Positions 35,161 through 46,401 of a stretch of 64,000 nucleotides of DNA are shown piece by piece (within the stretch, counting starts at the first letter, position 1; each line of letters starts with the position of its first letter). The notes beneath the pieces were generated by a model. The model was not told the origin of the DNA and made no database searches. It saw only the letters and a list, made by a program, of their open reading frames with translations. The position numbers were made by a program, and so were the translations under genes. The stretch is taken from contig NZ_VAUW01000002.1 in assembly GCF_005771495.1 (NCBI RefSeq), positions 1-64,000 on the forward strand, written 5' to 3'. This stretch comes from Maribacter sp. ACAM166 (GTDB lineage Bacteria > Bacteroidota > Bacteroidia > Flavobacteriales > Flavobacteriaceae).

Positions 35161-35278
35161 CTTTCTTCATTAAGATTCTACTATTAGAATCATATATCTT
35201 CCTGAAGATAATAAATGCCTTACAATTATGTTAATCCATTAGAACTGTTTATGCGCTTAATCAACCGTTGTAATGTAG

Positions 35279-36211
35279 TCATGACAAATTCGGAAGAAAT
35301 ACTTCAGCCATCATACATCGTGCGCTACCGCCTCCACATGTTTCAATAGTGCTTAAAGAACTATGCAATATTTGACAGTGATTTTCAATATGTACTATCT
35401 GCTCTGACGTGAGACTAGTAAAAGCAGCAGTACTCATAACCATATACCTTTTGTCCTTACTTCCCAATACCTGCAGCATATTGCCTGCAAAGTGATGCAT
35501 TTGATTTTCAGTAATCTTAATAATTTGCCTCCCATCTTTTTTAAGATGGTCTACTACATTTTTACGTTCCTTCTTATCATCTATAGAATCTGTACAGATT
35601 ATTGCAAAATCCTCTGCTAATGCCATCATAACATTCGTATGATAAATAGGCATTCTTTTTCCACCTACGGATTGATTCGCTGTAAAAATTACAGGAAAAT
35701 AATCAAAATCCTCACAAAATTCTATAAATAAACCTTCGTCTGCTCTTTGAGATAAAGCACAATACGCTTTTTTGTTCACCCGATCCATCAGAATACTTCC
35801 TGTACCTTCTAAAAACACACCCTCCTCTTCTGCAGTAGTATAATCTACTACCGTTTCAATTTGAAAACCGTTTTCTTCTAATATTTCTAAAATATTCTCC
35901 CTACGTTCATTCCTTCTATTTTCAGCGAACATAGGATATATACCAACGGAACCGTCTAAATGAAAGGATATCCAATTATTCGGGAAGATACTATCAGGAG
36001 TATCCGGCTCTTTGGTGTCTTCAACAACAATTACGGTAACACCTACATCTTTTAATATGGATACAAAGGTATCAAATTCCTCTTGCGCCTTTTGATTAAT
36101 GGCATGATTCTTCATATCAATAGTTTCCATAAAATAGTTATTGACAGCGGTCTGTTCATTCATCCTAAATGATACGGGACGAATCATGAGTATCGTATTG
36201 GTGATTTGCAT
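35279..36211 (-). CDS. ctlX: CtlX-type citrulline hydrolase (guanidino-group-modifying superfamily)
   Basis: The 310-residue protein belongs to the FN0238-type amidinotransferase family. Visible family features are FPNNWISFH (about 76-84), FLEGTGSILMDR (about 131) and the C-terminal active-site stretch ETCGGGSARCMMAEVFLP with the catalytic Cys. It should cleave or hydrolyse a guanidino or ureido compound, with citrulline as the proposed substrate. It starts 50 bp after the neighbouring arginine-deiminase relative and is probably in one operon with it. Confidence 0.8.
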   Translation of the reverse strand: MQITNTILMIRPVSFRMNEQTAVNNYFMETIDMKNHAINQKAQEEFDTFVSILKDVGVTVIVVEDTKEPDTPDSIFPNNWISFHLDGSVGIYPMFAENRRNERRENILEILEENGFQIETVVDYTTAEEEGVFLEGTGSILMDRVNKKAYCALSQRADEGLFIEFCEDFDYFPVIFTANQSVGGKRMPIYHTNVMMALAEDFAIICTDSIDDKKERKNVVDHLKKDGRQIIKITENQMHHFAGNMLQVLGSKDKRYMVMSTAAFTSLTSEQIVHIENHCQILHSSLSTIETCGGGSARCMMAEVFLPNLS

Positions 36212-36261
36212 AGCAGCGTTATGATTTAATGCGTTTATCCCTAAATATTAAAACTTATTAC

Positions 36262-37176
36262 TTATTCTCTTATAAGTGGTAATGTACTACAACGAAGAAG
36301 CCCTTCTTGTTTCGAAATTTCTGCATACGGAATTTCCTCTACCGTGAAACCTTGTTCACGCAACCATTTATTTAAACGGGTGAAATTACGTTCAGAAACA
36401 ACAACATTCGGAGAAATTGAAAACACATTACTAAACATGGTATACATTTCAAGTGCATCAATTTCAAATATATTTTCCTTGCCAAAATAATTTACCAACC
36501 ATTGATATTCGTCTTCTACTAAAAATCCATTCTTGTGTAAAATAGCCTTGCCCCTTCCTAATGGCTGAAAACAACAATCTAAATGCAGGGCATTATTCTT
36601 GGCTATCGTATTTGACTTTCGAAGTTCAAATGATTTTATCTTTTTATCTGGAAACTGCTGTGTTAAATACTCCACTGCAGCTTTATTCGTCCTAGCAGTA
36701 ATATAATTAGGATAATCGGATGCTGAGTACGTACCAACAAATATATATTCATTCCAAGGCATTACATCCCCTCCCTCTACATGTACTTCTGCAGGAGGTT
36801 GAAGAATCTGGTCATCATCTATCTTATCAAGTACATGTAATATGGCATCAACTTCCTTTTCTCTATCTGGTAATATATTTGCCTTTATCAATTTATTCCC
36901 TATTACAAAAGCAATATCTCTAGAAAATATTTGATTACAATTTTCTAACACCTCAGGTCTAAAAACCTTTACATCATATTTCTCAAATACTTTTCTAAAA
37001 GCTTCCATTTCCAAAATCATATCAGATTCTTTAGGATATGTACCCGCCAAAATATGCTCTAGCGATTTTGGGTCATATGCTTCTTGTGGTGTTGGGACTG
37101 GTCCAGAACTTTCAGCAATACCTAACACAACAGCTTTTAATGGTGCTATTTCGTTATTAATATTCAAGTGTAACAT
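36262..37176 (-). CDS. Arginine deiminase/DDAH-like amidinotransferase family protein
   Basis: The 304-residue protein has the beta-propeller pattern of the guanidino-modifying enzymes: FSRDIAFVIGN (about 88-98), the acidic EVHVEGGDVMPW (about 130), the histidine in NALHLDCCFQPLG (about 194) and the catalytic cysteine in LLRCSTLPL near the C-terminus. The substrate could be arginine, agmatine or methylarginine; the sequence does not decide. Together with the CtlX gene downstream it suggests stepwise breakdown of arginine-type compounds through citrulline. Confidence 0.78.
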   Translation of the reverse strand: MLHLNINNEIAPLKAVVLGIAESSGPVPTPQEAYDPKSLEHILAGTYPKESDMILEMEAFRKVFEKYDVKVFRPEVLENCNQIFSRDIAFVIGNKLIKANILPDREKEVDAILHVLDKIDDDQILQPPAEVHVEGGDVMPWNEYIFVGTYSASDYPNYITARTNKAAVEYLTQQFPDKKIKSFELRKSNTIAKNNALHLDCCFQPLGRGKAILHKNGFLVEDEYQWLVNYFGKENIFEIDALEMYTMFSNVFSISPNVVVSERNFTRLNKWLREQGFTVEEIPYAEISKQEGLLRCSTLPLIRE

Positions 37177-37212
37177 ACGTCTCGGTTTAAATAAAGATTT
37201 AAAAATTGGTAT

Positions 37213-37250
37213 AAAAAAAAAGCTCCTTTAAAAATTAAAAGAGCTTTTTG
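37213..37250 (-). terminator. Terminator of gltA
   Basis: AAAAAGCTC and GAGCTTTTT, extended by A/T pairs around an A-rich loop, form a hairpin with a run of Ts on the minus strand. It lies 24 bp beyond the gltA stop. Confidence 0.8.
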
Positions 37251-37273
37251 TTTTTTTTATTATCGGTAGCAAT

Positions 37274-38560
37274 CTACCTTTTGTCCAGTTCGACAAAAGA
37301 TCTTAATTTTTCTCCAATATAAACTTGTCTTGGTCTCCCAATAGGTTCTCCATTCAAACGCATTTCTCTCCATTGAGCTATCCATCCTGGTAATCTTCCT
37401 AATGCAAACATTACAGTAAACATTTCGGTTGGTATACCCAACGCTCTATAAATAATACCTGAATAAAAATCAACATTGGGGTATAATTTTCTATCAACAA
37501 AATATTGATCCTCAAGTGCTTCTTTCTCCAAACCTTTGGCAATTTCCAAAATAGGATCATCTATACCCAAATCAGCTAACACATCATCGGCCGCCTTTTT
37601 GATAATCTTTGCTCGAGGATCAAAGTTTTTATAAACTCTATGTCCAAATCCCATCAACCTAAATGGGTCTGATTTGTCCTTTGCTTTTGCCATGTACTTT
37701 TTAGTATCACCACCATCTGCTTCTATAGCCTCTAGCATTTCAAGAACAGCTTGGTTTGCTCCACCATGAAGTGGACCCCAAAGTGCCGAAATACCAGCAG
37801 ACAAAGATGCAAAAAGACCAGCATGAGAAGAACCTACGATACGAACCGTACTCGTTGAGCAATTTTGTTCATGATCCGCATGGAGTATTAGCAGCTTGTC
37901 CAAAGCATCTATAACCATTTTATTCTTCTTGTATTCTTGATTAGGACGTTTAAACATCATTTTATGAATGTTTTCAACATAACCCAAGCTATCATCGCCA
38001 TAATCTAACGGCAATCCTTTCTTTTTACGTAAAGTCCAAGCTACTAAAACAGGGAATTTTGCTAAAATGCGTACAATTGAATGATACATATCTGCATCTG
38101 AACTGACATCTACCGTCGATGGGTTAAATGCAATCAATGCACTAGTTAAGGAAGATAAAACACCCATAGGGTGTGCTGACTTCGGAAAACCATCCAAAAT
38201 CTTTTTCATTTCCTCATCTACATGAGATTCATCTTTAATGTCTTTGTGGAATTTTGCAAGCTCATCAGTATTCGGTAAATTTCCAAAAATCAATAAATAT
38301 GCTACCTCTAGAAAATCTGCTTTTTCAGCTAACTCCTCTATAGAATACCCCCTATATCGTAATATTCCTTTCTCCCCGTCCAAAAAAGTAATCGCACTTT
38401 CACATGAACCTGTATTTTTAAAACCTGGGTCTATCGTAATAATTCCTTTGGTTATTGAACGCAAAGATTTAATATCAATCGCAAGTTCATCCTCTGTTCC
38501 CTTAATTACAGGAAACTCATATTTTTCACCATTATATTCTAAAGTAGCTTTATCTGACAT
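37274..38560 (-). CDS. gltA: Citrate synthase
   Basis: Citrate synthase joins oxaloacetate and acetyl-CoA at the entry of the TCA cycle. The 428-residue protein is of the type II (NADH-sensitive, E. coli-like) length. It has the substrate histidine region LHADHEQNCSTSTVR (about 228-242), the second catalytic histidine in MGFGHRVYKNFDPRA (about 304) and the aspartate of NVDFYSGIIY (about 362). A candidate promoter lies upstream and a terminator downstream, so it is a single-gene unit. Confidence 0.97.
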   Translation of the reverse strand: MSDKATLEYNGEKYEFPVIKGTEDELAIDIKSLRSITKGIITIDPGFKNTGSCESAITFLDGEKGILRYRGYSIEELAEKADFLEVAYLLIFGNLPNTDELAKFHKDIKDESHVDEEMKKILDGFPKSAHPMGVLSSLTSALIAFNPSTVDVSSDADMYHSIVRILAKFPVLVAWTLRKKKGLPLDYGDDSLGYVENIHKMMFKRPNQEYKKNKMVIDALDKLLILHADHEQNCSTSTVRIVGSSHAGLFASLSAGISALWGPLHGGANQAVLEMLEAIEADGGDTKKYMAKAKDKSDPFRLMGFGHRVYKNFDPRAKIIKKAADDVLADLGIDDPILEIAKGLEKEALEDQYFVDRKLYPNVDFYSGIIYRALGIPTEMFTVMFALGRLPGWIAQWREMRLNGEPIGRPRQVYIGEKLRSFVELDKR

Positions 38561-38589
38561 TTTTAATTTTTACGTTTTAATACTCCTCG

Positions 38590-38620
38590 TAAAGTTAACA
38601 AAACAGGTTTGTTTTAACAA
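38590..38620 (-). promoter_or_regulatory. Candidate gltA promoter
   Basis: On the minus strand TTG (38618-38620), a 20-bp spacer and TAACTTTA (38590-38597) fit the Bacteroidota consensus at all but one base. The start codon is 29 bp downstream. Confidence 0.5.
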
Positions 38621-38674
38621 TTTCAAAATTCTGTTTGGCCTAAAATTAACAATAAGTACTGTTAATTACATCAC

Positions 38675-40210
38675 TTACAACATATATAAAGATTTGTAAT
38701 ATTCATCTAATGATTTATCCCACGTAAAACGTGCTTTCTTGGCATTGGTTTGAATTTTCTTCCAAGTAGGCTTATCCTTTTCCCAAACGGTTAAAGCTTC
38801 ATCAAAACGCTCTACCATGTTTTTGATTTGCATATCGTACGTTTCTCCATCAAAAGCAAACCCAGTCTTCATATGCTCGACCGTATCTTTCAGACCGCCT
38901 GTATGATGAACTAAACATGGATTACCATTTCTCATAGCCAACATTTGACTTATACCACAAGGTTCAAATAAACTAGGCATAAAATAAAGATCGGTCTCCA
39001 AATACATCGAATCTATTAAATCTTCCGATTGCCCATTGGTAAAAATAAAGTTCTTATGCTTGTAACTCATTTCACGAAAAAACTCTTCATAATCTGGGTC
39101 ACCAGTTCCTAACAACATAAAAATACCCTCAATTTCATCTAAACGAGCAAGCATTTTCCCGAAAGCCTCAGGTGAACGCATTAAGAAATAAAATTTCTGT
39201 TCCGTTAACCTCGCTACACTAGAAACTATGAACTTTGGCCTATTACCAACATACTGCATTATTTTTTCTCCGGTATGTGCTAAAAAGTCAGCCTTATATT
39301 TCTTTGAAGTATCTTGAAGCCATCTAAAAAGAGCCTTAACAGTATTCCTGTAAAGCAATCCCTTTTCTGCTACGCGAATGTTATCATAATTACTGGCATT
39401 TAAAATACCGAACAACCTTCCTTCGTCATCAGCTTTTTGTAAATCATGCTCTAAACCCTCTCCACCAATAAATTCAGGCCTCCTACTCGGTAAAAGAACG
39501 TCATCTTTATAAGAAGGAGAAACCGTATGAACTGCATCTGCTAATCGTATGCCAACTGCCATAAGATTTATACAATCTTGATATCGGGAATCCATTAAGG
39601 CCTTATGATCTAATTGTACCTCTGGAAACCAATTATTGACTGATGCATGATTATTATAAAAAGGCCGAATACCTTGAATAGCCAAATTATGTATCGTATA
39701 CACGTAGCGCATCTTTTTTAAATCTTGATACTGAGGGTGATATTTTTTGATAAATAAAAGCGCAGCCGAATGCCAATCATGCATATGCACTATATCCAAT
39801 TCCCCAAAAGCACCAATCTTTATAGCTTCTGCTGTTGCAGTACAGAAAATTATGAATTTCACAAAATCATTGTAGAAAGGCTCTGTTGGATCATCATGAT
39901 AAATATGCGCAATTCCACCTTCGATTATCTCTGGATGATGAATAACATAATGCGTAATATTCTTGTAAACCTTCTTCGGAATGACCTCATATAATTCTGC
40001 CGTATAAGGCACTCCCCTAAGACTAAATTCTAGTTTAGTCTTAAATATTCCGTTTTTATGTAACCTGGAATATGCAGGCACTACCACATGCACGATATCA
40101 TCACGTTTGGAAATTTCCCGAGGCACATCTCTAACTACATCGCCCATTCCCCCCGCTTTACAATCTGGGATGGCATCATTTTCTGCGGAAACGAAAAGAA
40201 AATTACTCAT
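38675..40210 (-). CDS. glgA: Glycogen synthase (GT5 family)
   Basis: The enzyme transfers glucose from an NDP-sugar to the growing alpha-1,4-glucan chain. The 511-residue protein has the N-terminal KxGG-type loop CKAGGMGDVV (about 18-27), MHDWHSAALLF (about 146) with the conserved histidine, and the C-terminal acceptor motif SLFEPCGISQML with the catalytic glutamate. It is a little longer than the common 470-480 residues. No branching enzyme or pyrophosphorylase gene is near. Confidence 0.88.
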   Translation of the reverse strand: MSNFLFVSAENDAIPDCKAGGMGDVVRDVPREISKRDDIVHVVVPAYSRLHKNGIFKTKLEFSLRGVPYTAELYEVIPKKVYKNITHYVIHHPEIIEGGIAHIYHDDPTEPFYNDFVKFIIFCTATAEAIKIGAFGELDIVHMHDWHSAALLFIKKYHPQYQDLKKMRYVYTIHNLAIQGIRPFYNNHASVNNWFPEVQLDHKALMDSRYQDCINLMAVGIRLADAVHTVSPSYKDDVLLPSRRPEFIGGEGLEHDLQKADDEGRLFGILNASNYDNIRVAEKGLLYRNTVKALFRWLQDTSKKYKADFLAHTGEKIMQYVGNRPKFIVSSVARLTEQKFYFLMRSPEAFGKMLARLDEIEGIFMLLGTGDPDYEEFFREMSYKHKNFIFTNGQSEDLIDSMYLETDLYFMPSLFEPCGISQMLAMRNGNPCLVHHTGGLKDTVEHMKTGFAFDGETYDMQIKNMVERFDEALTVWEKDKPTWKKIQTNAKKARFTWDKSLDEYYKSLYML

Positions 40211-40280
40211 ATGCTAATAAAGTGGGTTTATTAATTGAATATTCACAAAAGATAGTTAAAGTTTAGGAGTAAGCCAAAAA

Positions 40281-40310
40281 AAAAAGCCCCTCCAAATGGA
40301 AGGGCTTTTT
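40281..40310 (-). terminator. Terminator of eno
   Basis: AAAAAGCCCCTCC (40281-40293) and GGAAGGGCTTTTT (40298-40310) form a GC-rich stem with one mismatch and an AAAT loop; Ts follow on the minus strand. It lies 20 bp past the eno stop. Confidence 0.88.
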
Positions 40311-40329
40311 TAAAATTTTCTTATAAAAA

Positions 40330-41622
<1,293 letters not shown>

Positions 41623-41656
41623 TTAATTTATTTTTTTTAGATTGATAATAAAAAAG

Positions 41657-41664
41657 TAAAGATA
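41657..41664 (-). promoter_or_regulatory. -7 element of eno
   Basis: TATCTTTA on the minus strand differs from TAnnTTTG at one base. A TTG lies 16 bp upstream, closer than usual. Confidence 0.4.
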
Positions 41665-41724
41665 CAAAACCAAGTTTTCACAAGGTTTGTTTGCTCTTTA
41701 CATTTCCAATTAATTAATGTTTAT

Positions 41725-42852
41725 TTAAACTATTACGTTATGTTTTTTATTTTTCTCAATTAATTTAAAGAAATCATCGAAAAGATAATCCGCATCATGA
41801 GGTCCAGGACTTGCTTCTGGATGGTATTGAACTGAAAATACATCTTTATTCTTCATCCGAATTCCTGCAACTGTCTTGTCATTTAGATGTACGTGGGTTA
41901 TCTCTAAATTTTCATTGGCCTCCGTCTCTTCTTTATTAATAGCAAAACCATGATTCTGGGAAGTAATCTCACCTTTACCAGTTAGTAAGTTGAGTATTGG
42001 ATGGTTAATACCACGGTGTCCATTATGCATTTTATACGTCGATACTCCATTGGCTAATGCTAATACTTGATGACCAAGACAGATACCAAAAAGTGGTTTA
42101 TCGGTTTCAATCATTTTTTTAGCAGTTGCAATAGCATCAACCAAAGGTTCTGGGTCTCCAGGTCCATTTGAAATAAAATAAGCATCAGGATCCCAAGCAG
42201 CTATTTCTTCAAATTTGGTGTTATATGGGAATACCTTTACGTAAGCATCACGCTTCACCAAGTTTCGGAGAATATTCTTTTTAATACCAATATCAAGTGC
42301 CGCTATTTTAATTAAAGCATTTTCATTCCCAATAAAGTATGCTTCACTAGTGGATACTTTTGAAGCCAATTCTAACCCCTCCATACTTGGCACCTCACCT
42401 AAACGTTTCTTAAGATTCTCTATATTATCAACGTCGGTAGAAATTACTGCGTTCATGGAGCCATTATCTCTAATATAGCCAACAAGAGCTCTTGTATCTA
42501 CATCTGATATTGCAAAAAGATTATTATCATTCAAAAAACCTTGTAGACTATCATTAGCTAAGGGTCTAGAATATTCATAGCTGAAATTTTTACAAACTAG
42601 GCCCGCTATTTTAATTGATTCAGATTCTACCTCTTCCTTGTTTATACCATAATTACCGATATGAGCATTTGTAGTTACCAATATTTGCCCAAAGTATGAT
42701 GGGTCTGTAAATATCTCTTGATAACCGGTCATACCAGTATTAAAACAAACTTCACCAAAGGCAGTTCCCTCTTTGTCTCCAACAGATTTACCGTGAAAAA
42801 TAGTCCCATCTGCAAGTAATATTAAAGCTCTTCTCTTTGCTTGATATTTCAT
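41725..42852 (-). CDS. carA: Carbamoyl-phosphate synthase small subunit
   Basis: CarA releases ammonia from glutamine and passes it to CarB for carbamoyl phosphate, used for arginine and pyrimidines. The 375-residue protein has the N-terminal CPSase_sm domain (FGEVCFNTGMTGYQEI, about 32-47) and a class I amidotransferase domain with the nucleophile in FGICLGHQVLALA (about 256) and the histidine/glutamate pair in VQYHPEASPGPHD. carB is not in this window. It lies between the rplQ terminator and eno. Confidence 0.97.
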   Translation of the reverse strand: MKYQAKRRALILLADGTIFHGKSVGDKEGTAFGEVCFNTGMTGYQEIFTDPSYFGQILVTTNAHIGNYGINKEEVESESIKIAGLVCKNFSYEYSRPLANDSLQGFLNDNNLFAISDVDTRALVGYIRDNGSMNAVISTDVDNIENLKKRLGEVPSMEGLELASKVSTSEAYFIGNENALIKIAALDIGIKKNILRNLVKRDAYVKVFPYNTKFEEIAAWDPDAYFISNGPGDPEPLVDAIATAKKMIETDKPLFGICLGHQVLALANGVSTYKMHNGHRGINHPILNLLTGKGEITSQNHGFAINKEETEANENLEITHVHLNDKTVAGIRMKNKDVFSVQYHPEASPGPHDADYLFDDFFKLIEKNKKHNVIV

Positions 42853-42890
42853 TTTACCTAAAATTTATTCATTAACTAAAAAACATAAAA

Positions 42891-42919
42891 AAGGGATAAG
42901 CTAAAAAGCTTATCCCTTT
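42891..42919 (-). terminator. Terminator at the end of the ribosomal supercluster
   Basis: AAGGGATAAGCT (42891-42902) pairs fully with AGCTTATCCCTT around an AAAA loop. It lies 26 bp beyond the rplQ stop and closes the str-S10-spc-alpha transcript before carA. Confidence 0.85.
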
Positions 42920-42944
42920 ATAATTATACCTATGTATTGACAAT

Positions 42945-43514
42945 TTACTCCTTAGAATCATCTGTCTTAACCTCATTATCAGATTGTGCTTCAGTTTCTG
43001 GCTTAGATTCCTCTACACCCTCAGTTTTCTTAACTTCCACTTCTGCAGTTTCAGACTCAGCTTCACTACCACCGGACCTCCTACTACGTCTAGTAGATTT
43101 CTTCTTAGGCTTACTACTACCGGCGTTGTACAGTTCGTTGAAATCAACCAACTCAATCATAGCCATATCTGCGTTATCCCCTAAACGATTACCTAATTTG
43201 ATAATTCTAGTATAACCTCCTGGTCTATCAGCAACCTTATCAGAAACTACACTGAACAATTCAGTTATAGCATATTTGTCCCGTAGATTTCTAAAAACCA
43301 CACGTCTATTATGAGTTCCTTTCTCAACAGTTTTATTATTTTCTGCTTTTGATTTAGTAACCAAAGGTTCAATAAATTGCTTTAAAGCTTTCGCTTTAGC
43401 AACCGTAGTATTGATTCTTTTGTGCTCAATTAAAGAACAAGCCATGTTCGCTAACATAGCTTTTCTATGCGCCGTTTTCCTACCTAAGTGATTGACTTTT
43501 TTACCGTGTCTCAT
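42945..43514 (-). CDS. rplQ: 50S ribosomal protein L17 with acidic C-terminal extension
   Basis: The core ([30 protein letters not shown] to about residue 125) is canonical L17. The 189-residue chain has about 60 additional residues: a short basic linker ([12 protein letters not shown]) and then a Glu/Ser/Asp-rich tail, as often seen in Bacteroidota. It is the last gene of the alpha operon, 59 bp after rpoA. Confidence 0.97.
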   Translation of the reverse strand: MRHGKKVNHLGRKTAHRKAMLANMACSLIEHKRINTTVAKAKALKQFIEPLVTKSKAENNKTVEKGTHNRRVVFRNLRDKYAITELFSVVSDKVADRPGGYTRIIKLGNRLGDNADMAMIELVDFNELYNAGSSKPKKKSTRRSRRSGGSEAESETAEVEVKKTEGVEESKPETEAQSDNEVKTDDSKE

Positions 43515-43573
43515 ATTTCAATTTTATCATCTTGCTACCAAACTCGTTAGACCGAGGAGCAAAATATGATTAT

Positions 43574-44566
43574 TTAATCTTTATCTAATTTGTATTTTGA
43601 TAAATCCATTCCAAAACTTAAACCCTTATTGATAACAAGTTCCTCAAGCTCTATCAATGACTTTTTACCGAAGTTTCTGAATTTCATTAAGTCATTTTTA
43701 TTGAATGAAACCAAATCTCCTAAAGTATCGACTTCAGCTGCTTTTAAACAGTTGAGCGCACGAACCGAAAGGTCCATATCTACCAATTTAGTTTTCAACA
43801 ATTGCCTCATGTGTAAAGACTCCTCATCGTACGTCTCAGTTTGTGCAATTTCATCTGCTTCTAATGTTATACGTTCATCAGAGAATAACATAAAGTGATG
43901 TATAAGAACTTTTGCCGCTTCAGTTAATGCATCTTTAGGATGAATTGAACCATCTGAAGAAATTTCAAAAACCAATTTCTCATAATCGGTCTTTTGCTCT
44001 ACACGAAAGTTTTCAATACTATATTTTACATTCTTAATAGGTGTAAAAATAGAATCTACAGCTATTGTTCCTAATGGAGTACCAGATTTTTTGTTTTCCT
44101 CTGCAGGCACATAACCCCTACCCTTTTCAATAGTAATTTCCATATTGATGCTTACTTTAGCATCCATATTACAAATAACTAAATCCGGATTTAACACCTG
44201 ATAACCAGAAATAAATTTCTGGAAATCACCAGCCGTCAATTGGTTCTTACCACTCACAGAAATCGAAACAACTTCCGCCTCAGAATCTTCAATTTGTTTT
44301 TTAAAACGTACTTGTTTCAAATTCAAAATTATTTCAGTAACATCTTCTACAACGCCCGAAATAACCGAGAATTCATGCTCAACCTTATCTATCCTAACAG
44401 ACGTGATAGCATGCCCTTCTAATGAAGATAGCAATACACGTCTTAATGCATTCCCAATAGTTAATCCATAACCAGGTTCCAAAGGGCGAAATTCAAACTT
44501 CCCTTCGAAATCAGAGGAATCGATCATTATTACTTTATCGGGTTTCTGAAAATTAAATAATGCCAT
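43574..44566 (-). CDS. rpoA: RNA polymerase alpha subunit
   Basis: The 330-residue chain has the N-terminal assembly domain (about 1-230, with [20 protein letters not shown] at the dimer face) and the C-terminal domain that contacts UP elements and activators (about 255-325, with [16 protein letters not shown]-like helix-hairpin-helix). It lies 17 bp after rpsD in the alpha operon. Confidence 0.98.
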   Translation of the reverse strand: MALFNFQKPDKVIMIDSSDFEGKFEFRPLEPGYGLTIGNALRRVLLSSLEGHAITSVRIDKVEHEFSVISGVVEDVTEIILNLKQVRFKKQIEDSEAEVVSISVSGKNQLTAGDFQKFISGYQVLNPDLVICNMDAKVSINMEITIEKGRGYVPAEENKKSGTPLGTIAVDSIFTPIKNVKYSIENFRVEQKTDYEKLVFEISSDGSIHPKDALTEAAKVLIHHFMLFSDERITLEADEIAQTETYDEESLHMRQLLKTKLVDMDLSVRALNCLKAAEVDTLGDLVSFNKNDLMKFRNFGKKSLIELEELVINKGLSFGMDLSKYKLDKD

Positions 44567-44583
44567 AATTAGATCGGTATTGT

Positions 44584-45189
44584 TTATTTAGAGTATAACT
44601 CCACGATTAATTGTTCTTTGATGTTTTCTGGAATCTGTAATCTTTCAGGAATCGATACATAAGTACCTTCCTTCTTCTCAGTATTCCAAGAAATCCATTC
44701 ATAAACCGCACTACTGGCAGTTAATGAATCTTGTATGCTTTGCAGTGATTTAGACTTTTCCCTTACACCAACAACATCTCCAGCTTTTAATGAATACGAT
44801 GGTATGTTTACCAACTCACCATTAACTGTTATGTGCCTGTGCGATACTAACTGTCTAGCACCACTTCTAGTAGGTGATACTCCCATTCTGTAGACAACAT
44901 TATCTAAACGTGATTCACATAATTGAAGTAAAATTTCACCAGCTACTCCTTCTTTTCTTTTAGCAGTTGCAAACAAATTTCTGAATTGCTTTTCTAAAAT
45001 ACCATAGGTATACTTAGCTTTTTGCTTCTCCATCAATTGAACAGAGTATTCAGATTTTTTACCTCTACGTCTATTGTTACCGTGTTGTCCTGGTGGGTAA
45101 TTTTTCTTTTCAAAAGACTTGTCATCTCCGAAAATTGCTTCGCCAAACTTACGGGCGATTTTTGATTTTGGTCCTGTATATCTTGCCAT
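44584..45189 (-). CDS. rpsD: 30S ribosomal protein S4
   Basis: S4 nucleates 30S assembly and often represses its own operon. The 201-residue protein has the N-terminal [16 protein letters not shown] and the S4 RNA-binding domain [24 protein letters not shown] near residue 92. An 89-bp gap precedes it in an otherwise compact operon, a possible site for S4-type autoregulation. Confidence 0.98.
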   Translation of the reverse strand: MARYTGPKSKIARKFGEAIFGDDKSFEKKNYPPGQHGNNRRRGKKSEYSVQLMEKQKAKYTYGILEKQFRNLFATAKRKEGVAGEILLQLCESRLDNVVYRMGVSPTRSGARQLVSHRHITVNGELVNIPSYSLKAGDVVGVREKSKSLQSIQDSLTASSAVYEWISWNTEKKEGTYVSIPERLQIPENIKEQLIVELYSK

Positions 45190-45278
45190 TTTCTTTTAAT
45201 TTGAAGGTGAGATTATGAATTAAGGCTTATCCTTCGATAATCGTAACTACACCCTCGGTGAAATATATTAGTACTTAA
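45190..45278 (-). other. 89-bp gap upstream of rpsD with small hairpins
   Basis: On the minus strand the gap contains CACC-GAG-GGTG and TTATC-GAAG-GATAA hairpins. Neighbouring genes in the operon are 2-20 bp apart. A regulatory leader for S4 is possible but only inferred. Confidence 0.3.
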
Positions 45279-45671
45279 TTAAACTCTTCTTCTTTTAGGA
45301 GGTCTACAACCATTGTGTGGCATAGGTGTAACATCAATAATTTCTGTTACTTCAATACCAGCATTATGCAATGACCTAATGGCAGATTCTCTACCATTAC
45401 CTGGCCCTTTTACGTATACCTTAACTTTTCTTAAACCTGCTTCATGAGCAACCTTAGAACAATCTTCAGCTGCAACTTGAGCAGCGTAAGGGGTGTTTTT
45501 CTTAGACCCTCTGAAACCTAATTTACCTGCAGACGACCAAGAAATAACATCTCCTCTTTTATTTGTCAAAGAGATAATGATATTATTGAAAGAGGCACTA
45601 ATGTGTGCTTCTCCAACTGAATCAACTATTACTTTACGCTTCTTGGTAACTTTAGAACTTGCCTTTGCCAT
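45279..45671 (-). CDS. rpsK: 30S ribosomal protein S11
   Basis: The 130-residue protein has [40 protein letters not shown]-type S11 sequence from residue 22 and the C-terminal [19 protein letters not shown]11 lines the 30S platform near the mRNA exit. It follows rpsM after 9 bp. Confidence 0.98.
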   Translation of the reverse strand: MAKASSKVTKKRKVIVDSVGEAHISASFNNIIISLTNKRGDVISWSSAGKLGFRGSKKNTPYAAQVAAEDCSKVAHEAGLRKVKVYVKGPGNGRESAIRSLHNAGIEVTEIIDVTPMPHNGCRPPKRRRV

Positions 45672-45680
45672 ACCTAATTT

Positions 45681-46055
45681 TTATTTAGTTGCTTTCTTCT
45701 TGTTCGCAACTGTTTTACGCTTCCCTTTTCTAGTTCTAGAGTTATTCTTAGTACGTTGACCTCTTAAAGGCAAACCTGACCTATGACGTATACCTCTATA
45801 ACATCCAATATCCATTAAACGCTTAATGTTCAATTGAGTTTCGGAACGTAATTCTCCTTCTATCACAAAACCAGATGCAGCTTCCCTGATACGACCTATT
45901 TCATCATCATTCCAATCAGAAACCTTTGTATCTTCACTAACCTGGGCTTTACTCAAAATTTCTTGAGCCCTACTTCTTCCTATTCCAAAAATGTAGGTTA
46001 AGGCAATTACGCCTCTCTTCTGTTTTGGTATATCAATACCTGCGATTCTTGCCAT
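45681..46055 (-). CDS. rpsM: 30S ribosomal protein S13
   Basis: The 124-residue protein begins [24 protein letters not shown] with the helix-two-turn-helix part, and its basic C-terminal tail ([17 protein letters not shown]) should reach the P-site tRNA. It starts 2 bp after rpmJ. Confidence 0.98.
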   Translation of the reverse strand: MARIAGIDIPKQKRGVIALTYIFGIGRSRAQEILSKAQVSEDTKVSDWNDDEIGRIREAASGFVIEGELRSETQLNIKRLMDIGCYRGIRHRSGLPLRGQRTKNNSRTRKGKRKTVANKKKATK

Positions 46056-46057
46056 AA

Positions 46058-46174
46058 TTACCCTTGTCTTTGTTTAAATCTAGGATTCTTTTTGTTGATT
46101 ACGTACAACCTGCCTTTTCTGCGAACAATCTTGCAGTCGGCACTTCTTTTTTTAACTGATGCTCTTACTTTCAT
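46058..46174 (-). CDS. rpmJ: 50S ribosomal protein L36, zinc-free form
   Basis: The 38-residue frame begins [21 protein letters not shown] and ends FKQRQG, which is L36 from end to end. Only Cys 14 of the usual zinc ligands (C-x2-C-x12-C-x4-H) remains, so this is a zinc-free form. It fits between infA (8 bp) and rpsM (2 bp), the standard place. Confidence 0.96.
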   Translation of the reverse strand: MKVRASVKKRSADCKIVRRKGRLYVINKKNPRFKQRQG

Positions 46175-46182
46175 CTTGTATC

Positions 46183-46398
46183 TTAGTATCTATATGTAAT
46201 TCTTGCTTTCGTAAGGTCATACGGACTCATTTCCAGTTTAACCTTATCTCCAGGTAATAATTTAATGTAGTGCATACGCATCTTACCTGAAATATGTGCT
46301 GTTACTACATGCCCATTCTCTAATTCCACCCGAAACATTGCATTTGACAATGCTTCTATGATAGACCCATCTTGTTCTATTGCTGCCTGCTTAGCCAT
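46183..46398 (-). CDS. infA: Translation initiation factor IF-1
   Basis: The 71-residue OB-fold protein ([52 protein letters not shown]) matches IF-1 over its full length. It starts 3 bp after the secY stop. Confidence 0.98.
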   Translation of the reverse strand: MAKQAAIEQDGSIIEALSNAMFRVELENGHVVTAHISGKMRMHYIKLLPGDKVKLEMSPYDLTKARITYRY

Positions 46399-46401
46399 AA
46401 A

